Program-made: the position numbers and the translations under genes
Notes under the pieces: generated by a model
Seen by the model: the letters and a program-made list of their open reading frames with translations, nothing else
The model's database searches: none
What the model was told of the DNA's origin: nothing
In this document: positions 57,314 through 64,000 of the stretch, piece after piece
Position numbering within the stretch: the stretch's first letter is position 1
Layout of the letters: the number at the start of each line of letters is the position of its first letter
Source of the DNA: Ruegeria_B marisflavi
GTDB taxonomy: Bacteria > Pseudomonadota > Alphaproteobacteria > Rhodobacterales > Rhodobacteraceae
DNA: 64,000 nt
Assembly (NCBI RefSeq): GCF_025673445.1
Contig: NZ_JAOVQN010000005.1
Coordinates: forward strand, 150,473-214,472
Reading direction: 5' to 3'

Positions 57314-58441
57314 TTACTCCGCTGCCTCGGCGGCGGAGGCGGCCTCAAGCGCCGCGGCCTTTTTCTCGACCTCCTCGACGATATGGTCGATCATGCGCTC
57401 GTTCGACATCTTGTGGCTGGCCTTGCCCGCCAGGTACACCATGCCCGATCCGGCGCCGCCGCCGGTGAATCCCACATCGGTCATCAGCGCCTCGCCCGGC
57501 CCGTTCACCACGCAACCGATGATGCTGAGGCTCATTGGTGTCTTGATGTGCTCCAGCCGCTTTTCCAGCGCCTCGACCGTCCGGATCACATCAAACCCCT
57601 GCCGCGCGCAACTGGGGCACGAGATGATGTTGACGCCGCGATGGCGCAGCCCCAGCGACTTGAGGATCTCATAGCCGACCTTCACCTCTTCGACCGGATC
57701 GGCGCTCAGGCTGACGCGGATCGTGTCGCCGATCCCCATCCACAGCAGGTTCCCCAACCCGATCGCCGATTTGATGGTGCCGCTGACCAGCCCGCCCGCC
57801 TCGGTGATGCCGAGGTGAATGGGCGCGTCGGTGGCCTCGGCAATGCCCTGATAGGCGGCAGCCGACAGGAACACGTCGCTGGCCTTCACGCTGATCTTGT
57901 ACTCGTGGAAATCGTTGTCTTGCAGGATACGGATATGCTCCAGCCCGCTTTCCACCATCGCCTCGGGGCACGGCTCGCCGTATTTCTCCAGCAGGTGCTT
58001 TTCCAGGCTTCCGGCATTCACCCCGATCCGAATGGAACAGCCGTGATCGCGCGCGGCCTTGATCACCTCGCGCACCCGATCGGGGCTGCCGATATTGCCG
58101 GGGTTGATGCGCAGACAGGCCGCGCCCGCCTCGGCCGCCTCGATCCCCCGGCGATAGTGGAAATGGATATCCGCCACGATCGGCACCGGGCTTTCGCGCA
58201 CGATCTCGCGCAGGGCCCGCGCGCTGGCTTCGTCCGGGACCGAGACCCGCACGATATCCGCCCCCGCCTCGGCCGCTGCCTGCACCTGGGCCACGGTGGC
58301 GGCCACATCGGTGGTCAGCGTGTTGGTCATGGTCTGGACCGAGATCGGCGCATCGCCGCCCACAGGCACGTTGCCCACCATGATCTGGCGCGATTTGCGG
58401 CGATAGACATTGCGCCAGGGGCGCACGGGATTGTGGGACAT
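57314..58441 (-). CDS. ispG: 4-hydroxy-3-methylbut-2-enyl-diphosphate synthase IspG (GcpE)
   Basis: A [4Fe-4S] enzyme of the MEP isoprenoid pathway. The 375-residue protein has the N-terminal TIM-barrel part ('PISVQTMTNTLTTDVAAT', 'VADIHFHYRRGIEAAEAGA', 'LRINPGNIG') and the C-terminal cluster domain with cysteines in 'IISCPSCARQGFDV' and 'IIGCVVNGPGEA'. The tail is Ala/Glu-rich (KKAAALEAASAAEAAE). ATG 58441 (MSHNPVRPWRNVYRR) is chosen over the upstream in-frame ATG. The rodZ-like gene lies 71 bases upstream on the same strand. Confidence 0.95.
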   Translation of the reverse strand: MSHNPVRPWRNVYRRKSRQIMVGNVPVGGDAPISVQTMTNTLTTDVAATVAQVQAAAEAGADIVRVSVPDEASARALREIVRESPVPIVADIHFHYRRGIEAAEAGAACLRINPGNIGSPDRVREVIKAARDHGCSIRIGVNAGSLEKHLLEKYGEPCPEAMVESGLEHIRILQDNDFHEYKISVKASDVFLSAAAYQGIAEATDAPIHLGITEAGGLVSGTIKSAIGLGNLLWMGIGDTIRVSLSADPVEEVKVGYEILKSLGLRHRGVNIISCPSCARQGFDVIRTVEALEKRLEHIKTPMSLSIIGCVVNGPGEALMTDVGFTGGGAGSGMVYLAGKASHKMSNERMIDHIVEEVEKKAAALEAASAAEAAE

Positions 58442-58512
58442 GGGGCCAGCCTTCTGCATCTGGACGCGTTGGCCCCTAGATAGGCCCCTGCGCCAGCGGC
58501 GGCAATGGCGGA

Positions 58513-59718
58513 TCAGTCGTTTGCGACCTGTTGCGGCTGTGCGTTCTGCGCCTCAGCCACCAAAAGCTGACGCAGCGCAAAGTTCTGCTCGGCCTCCAGA
58601 TCGGCTACCTCGAACCGCTCGCCGACGGCATCCATCGACAGCTGGACATTCTTGGTGACGGTGCCCCGCGCGCCTACCGGACCGTAATGTTCGCCATTCA
58701 TGGCAAAGTAGACCGCGCCCGATTCGCCAACCCGCAGGGTCGGCGGCTCCTCGGTCAGCGGGATTTCATACGTGCTGCCCTGCTCGACCGTGCCCAGGGT
58801 GCCTTCGAAAATCACGCTGCCATCGGCGGCGGTGACCCGCATCCAGGCCGGGCTGACGGCGACGATCTTCAGGGTCGGTTCCAGCTCCTCGACCACCTGC
58901 GGCAACAGTGCATCTACCGCACGTTGAGTCGCGCTCAGCTGGATCTCGGGCAATTGCGGCGTCACGAACAAGCCGACCGAGTTTGGATCCAGCGATGCGA
59001 TCGGCGCATCCCGCGCCACCAGCACCGGCACATCCAGGGCCTGCGGCCGATAGAGCCGGTCCAGGGCCTCCACCGTCGGGCCACTCAGTGTTTCGTCCTC
59101 GCGCCCGGCACTCTTCAGCGGGTCGAGATCCGTCAGCACCAGCGGCGCCTGATCGACCGGTGCCACCTGAACCTGTTGCACTTCCTTCAGAACCGACCAC
59201 CCGCCATAGCTGATGGCGCCGATCAGCGCGACCAGCACCAGAACCGACCCGATCGCACGCGGCTCGATCTGCGACAGCATCGATTCCCGGCCAGGGGCAA
59301 AGGGTGTGTTCGGCGTGATGAAGGGGTCATTGGAAACGGCGCGGCGCGGCGCGGCGGCCGCCGACGTCCTCTTGACACTCGACGCCTGCGCCGACATGCC
59401 ATGCGCCACTTCAAAACCGCTTTCGGCACAGAACTTGGCGAAACATTCCTCAGCATCCATGCCGAGATAGCGCGCGTACGAGCGGACATATCCGGCGATG
59501 AACCCCGGCGTGTCAAAGGCCGAGGGGTCGCAATTCTCTATCGCGGCAATGTAATTGGCCTTGATACGCAGTTCGCGCTGCACGTCCAGCAGCGACTTGC
59601 CCAAGGTGGCGCGCTCGCCCCGCATGGTATCGCCAAGCCGCAACTCAAAGTCGTCAAAGCCTTTAGGTTTTTCAACCTGTGCTTCTTCCGACTTGCGCTG
59701 AAACCTGCGCCCGATCAT
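58513..59718 (-). CDS. RodZ-like HTH membrane protein
   Basis: A 401-residue protein with a cytoplasmic HTH_25 domain near residues 25-95 ('FELRLGDTMRGERATLGKSLLDVQ', 'IKANYIAAIENCDPSAF', 'FIAGYVRSYARYLGMD'), one membrane helix near 155-175 (IGSVLVLVALIGAISYGGWS) and a C-terminal DUF4115 domain ('AVSPAWMRVTAADGSVIFEGTL'). RodZ ties MreB to the envelope in rods. The linker is long. It sits upstream of ispG. Confidence 0.88.
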   Translation of the reverse strand: MIGRRFQRKSEEAQVEKPKGFDDFELRLGDTMRGERATLGKSLLDVQRELRIKANYIAAIENCDPSAFDTPGFIAGYVRSYARYLGMDAEECFAKFCAESGFEVAHGMSAQASSVKRTSAAAAPRRAVSNDPFITPNTPFAPGRESMLSQIEPRAIGSVLVLVALIGAISYGGWSVLKEVQQVQVAPVDQAPLVLTDLDPLKSAGREDETLSGPTVEALDRLYRPQALDVPVLVARDAPIASLDPNSVGLFVTPQLPEIQLSATQRAVDALLPQVVEELEPTLKIVAVSPAWMRVTAADGSVIFEGTLGTVEQGSTYEIPLTEEPPTLRVGESGAVYFAMNGEHYGPVGARGTVTKNVQLSMDAVGERFEVADLEAEQNFALRQLLVAEAQNAQPQQVAND

Positions 59719-59847
59719 GCCTGTCGCCCCATCGTATCTGCCGAGTGTTATCGGCAGCGCCGGAATCGTTCCCGCAACGATTCGCTCGCGCCTGTTGTTA
59801 CCTCAACCGTAACACGAGGCAAAGGAATTGGACACCGAAGCGTGAAG

Positions 59848-61083
59848 TCAGCCCGCCAATTCGGCACGATTCAGCGCACAATGCGCCCAGAGCGCGTCCA
59901 TCGCATGCACCAGCTTGTCCATCTCGTCCGGCCCGTGCACCGGCGAGGGCGTGAAGCGCAACCGCTCGGTGCCGCGCGGCACGGTGGGAAAGTTGATGGG
60001 CTGCACATAGATGCCGAAATCCTCCAGCAACATGTCGCTCAGCTTCTTGGTATGCACCGGATTGCCGACGATCACCGGCACGATATGGCTGCCATGGTCG
60101 ATCAGCGGCAGGCCCAGCCCCTTGAGCCGCAGCTTCAGGATCCGCGCCTGGGTCTGGTGCTGGTCGCGCAGCTCCTGCGCTACCTTCAGATGCGCGACCG
60201 AGGCCGCCGCCCCCGCCGCGACCGCTGGCGGCAGCGAGGTGGTAAAGATAAAGCCCGGCGCATAAGACCTTATCGCATCGCACATTTTCGCGCTGGCGGC
60301 GATATATCCGCCCATCACGCCATAGGCCTTGGCAAGGGTGCCGTTGATGATGTCGATCCGGTGCGCCAGCCGGTCCCGCTCGGTCACGCCGCCGCCACGC
60401 GGCCCGTACATGCCGACCGCATGCACCTCGTCGATATAGGTCAGCGCGCCGAACTCGTCGGCCAGGTCGCAGATTTCTTCGATGGGTCCGAAATCGCCAT
60501 CCATCGAATAAACCGATTCAAACGCGATCAGCTTGGGCGCCGCCGGGTCGTCCGCCGCCAGCAACTCGCGCAGATGCGCCACGTCGTTGTGGCGGAAGAT
60601 ACGCTTGGCCCCGCCATTGCGGCGCACACCCTCGATCATCGAGGCGTGGTTGAGCGAATCCGAATAGATGATCAGCCCCGGGAACAGCTTGGGCAGGGTG
60701 CTCAGCGTCGCGTCATTGGCGATATAGGCCGAGGTGAACAGCAGCGCCGCTTCCTTGCCATGCAGGTCGGCCAGTTCCGCCTCCAGCCGCTTGTGATAGA
60801 CCGTTGTGCCCGAGATGTTGCGCGTGCCGCCCGACCCGGCGCCGGTGGCGTCGATGGCCTCGTGCATCGCCTGCAACACGACCGGGTGTTGACCCATTCC
60901 CAGATAATCGTTGCCGCACCATACCGTGATCGGCCGCTTGCTGCCATCGGGGCGGGTCCAGACCGCATGGGGAAAGTTGCCCTTTTCCCGCTCGATATCA
61001 ATAAAGGTCCGGTAGCGGCCTTCGTCATGCAGTTTCTGGATGGCGGCGTCGAGTTGCGCGATATGGTCCACCGGGTCCTCCAT
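59848..61083 (-). CDS. hemA: 5-aminolevulinate synthase
   Basis: The PLP enzyme that condenses glycine with succinyl-CoA to start tetrapyrrole synthesis (C4 pathway, typical of Alphaproteobacteria). The 411-residue protein has 'VWCGNDYLGMGQHPVVL' near residues 54-70, 'GAGSGGTRNISGTTVYH' near 81-97, the PLP aspartate in 'ALTYIDEVHAVGMYGPRGGG' and the PLP lysine near 252 (GTLAKAYGVMGGY). Length is normal. The first residues (MEDPVDH) differ from the common start, but no other start is close. The upstream region holds a palindrome that may regulate it. Confidence 0.95.
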   Translation of the reverse strand: MEDPVDHIAQLDAAIQKLHDEGRYRTFIDIEREKGNFPHAVWTRPDGSKRPITVWCGNDYLGMGQHPVVLQAMHEAIDATGAGSGGTRNISGTTVYHKRLEAELADLHGKEAALLFTSAYIANDATLSTLPKLFPGLIIYSDSLNHASMIEGVRRNGGAKRIFRHNDVAHLRELLAADDPAAPKLIAFESVYSMDGDFGPIEEICDLADEFGALTYIDEVHAVGMYGPRGGGVTERDRLAHRIDIINGTLAKAYGVMGGYIAASAKMCDAIRSYAPGFIFTTSLPPAVAAGAAASVAHLKVAQELRDQHQTQARILKLRLKGLGLPLIDHGSHIVPVIVGNPVHTKKLSDMLLEDFGIYVQPINFPTVPRGTERLRFTPSPVHGPDEMDKLVHAMDALWAHCALNRAELAG

Positions 61084-61227
61084 AGGTCATCCGGCCCGAT
61101 GCCGGCAATTCTGGGTTCTGCGCCGCATTCACGGTCTTGAATGCATATCTTTGGCACATCATTTTTTCAACCGCCTACATCCTGCATCAGTGTCGCAGCC
61201 TTGATCTGGGTCATATACCGCTGCAAT

Positions 61228-61244
61228 CGGGTTGTCACAACCCG
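61228..61244. promoter_or_regulatory. 17-base perfect palindrome between hemA and the M20 peptidase gene
   Basis: CGGGTTGT-C-ACAACCCG, 8 perfect pairs around one base, 145 bases before hemA and 140 before the peptidase. The TTGT-N-ACAA core resembles operators of GntR- or LacI-type regulators. No T run follows, so an operator is likelier than a terminator. Confidence 0.45.
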
Positions 61245-61383
61245 CCCTGCGCCGCTTCGGCTTCACAATGCGGCGCGGGGTGGATGCCGGTGTTTCCGAT
61301 AGGCGTCGCGCCGCGCCCTCTGGACAGTGCCGGGCGCGCTGCTAGGCTCTCGCGCGAGCAAAAGACCTAGCAAAGGAAACCCC

Positions 61384-62775
61384 ATGTCACTCGACGACGT
61401 TCTGGGCCGCATCGACGCGGACCTGCCCACGGCCATCGACCGGCTGATGGAGCTGATCCGCATCCCCTCGATCTCCACCGATCCTGCCTATGCGGCTGAA
61501 TGCGACCGCGCCGCCGACTGGCTGGTCGCCGATCTGGCCAGCATCGGCATCACCGCTGAAAAGCGTGTCACCCCCGGCCGACCGATGGTGGTGGGCCATA
61601 TTTCGGCCGACCGCCCGGATGCGCCGCATGTGCTGTTCTACGGCCACTACGACGTACAGCCGGTCGATCCGCTGAACCTGTGGACCAGCCCGCCATTCGA
61701 GCCTGTGATCGAGGATACCGCCAACGGCAAGGTGATCCGCGGCCGGGGTTCGTCGGATGACAAGGGCCAGTTGATGACCTTTGTCGAGGCCTGCCGCGCC
61801 TGGAAAGCGGTGCATGGTTCCCTGCCCTGCCGGATCACCTTCTTCTTCGAAGGTGAAGAGGAATCGGGCTCGCCCTCGCTGGTGCCCTTCCTCAAGGCGC
61901 ATGCTGACGAGCTCAAGGCCGACATCGCGCTGGTCTGCGACACCTCGATGGTGGCACGTGGCGTGCCGTCGATCGCGGCGCAGCTGCGCGGCATGCTCAA
62001 GGACGAGTTCACCATCGTCGGCCCCCGCATCGACCTGCATTCCGGCCATTACGGCGGCCCCGGCCTGAACCCGCTACGCGAGCTGTCGCGCATCGTCACC
62101 TCGTTCTACGACCAGGACACCGGCCGCGTCGCGGTCGAAGGCTTCTACGAAGGCGTGCAAGAGGTCCCCGCCGACCAGCTGCGCCAATGGCAGAACTGCG
62201 GCTTTGACGAACAGGATTACCTCACCTCGGTCGGCTATTCGCAGGCGCACGGGGAAAAAGCCTATTCCACCCTGGAACAGCAATGGGCGCGCCCGACGCT
62301 CGAGGTCAACGGTCTCTGGGGCGGCTATAACGGCGCCGGATCCAAGACCGTGATCCCCAGCCAGGCCCATTGCAAGATCACCTGCCGCCTGGTCGGCGAT
62401 CAGGACCCCGACAAGCTGCGTATCGCGATCCGCAAACACGTCGAATCCCGCCTCAGCCCGGACGCCAAGGTGATCTGGGACAACGATCTTGAAGGCTCCA
62501 AAGCCTCGGTGATGAACATCGCCCGCCCCGAGATGGAGGCAGCCCGCGCCGCGCTCTCCGACGAATGGGGCCGCGAGGCGGTGTTCACCGGCATGGGCGG
62601 CTCGATCCCGGTGGTCGGCTTCTTCAAGTCGATCCTGGGCCTCGATTCGATGCTGGTGGGCTACGCCAACGAAGACGACGCAATCCACTCCCCGAACGAG
62701 AAATACGACGTCCAGAGCTTCCACAAGGGCATCCGCTCCTGGGCACGCATCCTCGATGCGCTGACGGCGAAGTAA
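61384..62775 (+). CDS. M20 family metallopeptidase (dipeptidase-type)
   Basis: A 463-residue zinc hydrolase. Zinc ligands and catalytic residues are visible in 'LFYGHYDVQPVDPLNLW' near residue 80, 'GRGSSDDKGQLMTF' near 120-133 and 'FFEGEEESGSPSL' near 157-169, followed by the dimerisation domain ('RIDLHSGHYGG') and the C-terminal ligand region. The pattern fits the carnosinase-like ArgE/DapE/CPG2 family; the exact peptide substrate is unknown. ATG 61384 has AAAGGAAA upstream. Confidence 0.92.
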   Translation: MSLDDVLGRIDADLPTAIDRLMELIRIPSISTDPAYAAECDRAADWLVADLASIGITAEKRVTPGRPMVVGHISADRPDAPHVLFYGHYDVQPVDPLNLWTSPPFEPVIEDTANGKVIRGRGSSDDKGQLMTFVEACRAWKAVHGSLPCRITFFFEGEEESGSPSLVPFLKAHADELKADIALVCDTSMVARGVPSIAAQLRGMLKDEFTIVGPRIDLHSGHYGGPGLNPLRELSRIVTSFYDQDTGRVAVEGFYEGVQEVPADQLRQWQNCGFDEQDYLTSVGYSQAHGEKAYSTLEQQWARPTLEVNGLWGGYNGAGSKTVIPSQAHCKITCRLVGDQDPDKLRIAIRKHVESRLSPDAKVIWDNDLEGSKASVMNIARPEMEAARAALSDEWGREAVFTGMGGSIPVVGFFKSILGLDSMLVGYANEDDAIHSPNEKYDVQSFHKGIRSWARILDALTAK

Positions 62776-62793
62776 CCGACCGCCGGCCGGGCC

Positions 62794-63681
62794 TCAGGCC
62801 CGGTCGGCCCCGTCAAACCGGTCGGGCAGCTTGTAGAGCTCCTCGTATTCCGGGCGATGGAAATGCCATAAGCCATCGCCGCGCTGTTCCCAGGTGGCGT
62901 GCATCACCTGGCGCACATGCTCCAGATCGAAACTCTCATCCACCGGTCGCGCCTCGAAGGCCGAAAACACTTCGTCATCGTTGCGCCCCTCGGCGAACCA
63001 TTTCGGGTTGGTGCGCACGGCGCCTCCGGCGGCCACCTCCTTCTGCTTCTCGATAAAGGCGTTCCGGCGATTTAGTGTTTCTACATAAAGCCCATAGTCG
63101 CAATACTTCATGTGGAACATGTACAGGAACTCGGGCATGTTCAGCTTTTCATATTCGGCATAATGCCCGCCACGCCCGATCTTGCCGGGGCGCGAGACGA
63201 TACAAGGCTTGGCATAATGGAGCGCCACCTGCGCATGCAGGCGCGGCCCCAGGATACCGCCGCCGATATCCTCCTTTTCCCGGTCGCGCAGATGAACGAT
63301 CTCCAGCCCCATCGCGGTATAGACCGTCCGCCCCGGCGCCTTGTCCAGCCAGGTGCGCAGGTTCATGCCGGTGGCGGGATCGACCACGACAAATTCGTCC
63401 ACATCGCAGATCAGCACATGCTTGTACCACTGGCGCAGCGCGTTCTTCAGGTAATTCTTGGTGCGCCAGTGCAGCATGGTGAACTGGCTGGTCTCGATCG
63501 CGGGCACCGGAAAGATATTGCAGCCCTGCGCCAGTTCGCGCACCAGCGGCTCGTCCCCGTGACTGATGATATACAGGTTGTTGCGGCCGAAAAGCCCGCC
63601 GTAATACTGCACGAACCGCGTTAGGAAATAGGCATCGTCCCGACAGATCGTCAAAACCGCCGTATTCGCATCCACCTTCAC
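62794..63681 (-). CDS. Glycosyltransferase family 2 (Glyco_tranf_2_4-like)
   Basis: A protein of about 295 residues with the PF13704-type pattern: 'AVLTICRDDAYFLTRFVQYYGGLFGRNNLYIISHGD', the metal-binding DVDEF motif (HVLICDVDEFVVVDP) and a C-terminal HFHRPEYEELY. Such enzymes decorate polysaccharides or LPS, but the acceptor is unknown. I start at GTG 63681 (KVDANTAVL follows), with AGGGG upstream; the longer frame begins with a TTG at 63738. It is convergent with the M20 gene. Confidence 0.8.
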   Translation of the reverse strand: MKVDANTAVLTICRDDAYFLTRFVQYYGGLFGRNNLYIISHGDEPLVRELAQGCNIFPVPAIETSQFTMLHWRTKNYLKNALRQWYKHVLICDVDEFVVVDPATGMNLRTWLDKAPGRTVYTAMGLEIVHLRDREKEDIGGGILGPRLHAQVALHYAKPCIVSRPGKIGRGGHYAEYEKLNMPEFLYMFHMKYCDYGLYVETLNRRNAFIEKQKEVAAGGAVRTNPKWFAEGRNDDEVFSAFEARPVDESFDLEHVRQVMHATWEQRGDGLWHFHRPEYEELYKLPDRFDGADRA

Positions 63682-63796
63682 CTGAAATACCCCTGCCCGT
63701 TTTCCATGCGAATACAGGAAAGCGCGCCGCACCGGCAAGAGGCGGCTGGGCGCAGAGCGGGTATCACCCGGAAATTACATCGAACTTTGGGAGAAG

Positions 63797-63873
63797 TGGC
63801 GCGGTTGACGGGGCTCGAACCCGCGACCCCCGGCGTGACAGGCCGGTACTCTAACCGACTGAGCTACAACCGC
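63797..63873 (-). tRNA. tRNA-Asp(GTC)
   Basis: 77 bases on the minus strand: acceptor stem GCGGTTG/CAACCGC, D loop with GCTCAGTCGGTTAGAG, anticodon loop CTGTCAC (GTC), T arm GCGGGTTCGAGCCCCGT, and an encoded CCA. All four arms pair by eye. Confidence 0.93.
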
Positions 63874-63925
63874 GCATCTATGTCGCCCTCCGGGCCGGTC
63901 CAGTTCCCCTGGAAAGGTCAGGCAG

Positions 63926-64000
63926 TGGCGCGGTTGACGGGGCTCGAACCCGCGACCCCCGGCGTGACAGGCCGGTACTCTAACCGACTGAGCTACAACC
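63926..64000 (-). tRNA. tRNA-Asp(GTC), second copy, cut by window edge
   Basis: Same sequence as the first copy over its whole visible length. Its first two bases lie beyond base 64000. The two genes are separated by 52 bases and are probably co-transcribed. Confidence 0.9.

Noticed and set aside
61201..61214. FNR/FnrL box upstream of hemA (TTGATctggGTCAT)
   Set aside because: The second half matches ATCAA at only three of five positions, so I do not call it a site; it is mentioned only as context for the palindrome.

Overview
The window reads as chromosomal DNA of a marine alphaproteobacterium of the Roseobacter group (Rhodobacterales, close to Ruegeria/Silicibacter). The grounds are gene content and codon use rather than a database match: GC-rich codons, a C4-pathway 5-aminolevulinate synthase, LpxI instead of LpxH, a SciP-type (DUF1153) protein, TRAP transport, DUF2852 and DUF2189 proteins, and the Rhodobacteraceae type of intergenic hairpin repeat.

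Region 1 (1-20334). More than a quarter of the window is one open frame on the minus strand. It starts at 18544 and is still open at base 1, giving at least 6,181 residues. It begins with an N-terminal LEPR-XLL motif, followed by thousands of residues of Ala/Val/Ser/Thr/Asp-rich beta-strand repeats, a scattered 'GD-VVY..G..YYV..VD..IQLA' module, a region with degenerate hemolysin-like GGxGxD segments and Calx-beta-like 'DND' segments. Divergent from it are a short leader ORF, a SapC-family gene and a small periplasmic adaptor (HlyD/RND MFP type). I infer a giant surface or secreted protein with partner genes.

Region 2 (20335-32520). A degraded IS5-type transposase lies in an AT-rich patch next to a SciP homologue. 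Then come mnmA, a GNAT acetyltransferase and a long minus-strand envelope operon: bamA, ompH/skp-like, fabZ, lpxA, lpxI, lpxB and a CadD-like membrane protein. Upstream are a 41-residue membrane protein with its own terminator and an IS3 orfA scrap. DUF2852, RDD and bpt (leucyltransferase) genes follow, ending at a bidirectional terminator.

Region 3 (32526-40383). A three-gene TRAP transporter (binding protein, long small permease, very long large permease) diverges from a Cache-domain histidine kinase and a NarL-type response regulator. A candidate regulator palindrome lies between them. A Ca2+/Na+ exchanger family gene follows.

Region 4 (40390-45430). A BesD/HalD-like Fe(II)/2-oxoglutarate oxygenase diverges from ilvB-ilvH. 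The ilv leader contains a classical-looking transcription attenuator with a 17-residue Leu/Val/Ile leader peptide. An unknown small protein and an XRE-type regulator follow.

Region 5 (45437-64000). This is mostly housekeeping: a DUF2189 membrane protein, amidase, VOC protein, prfB, PBP1A and AmiC-type amidase (cell wall), an aminotransferase diverging from an M48 protease plus DsbA-like protein pair, ispG, a RodZ-like protein, hemA, an M20 peptidase, a glycosyltransferase and two tandem identical tRNA-Asp genes, the second cut by the window edge.
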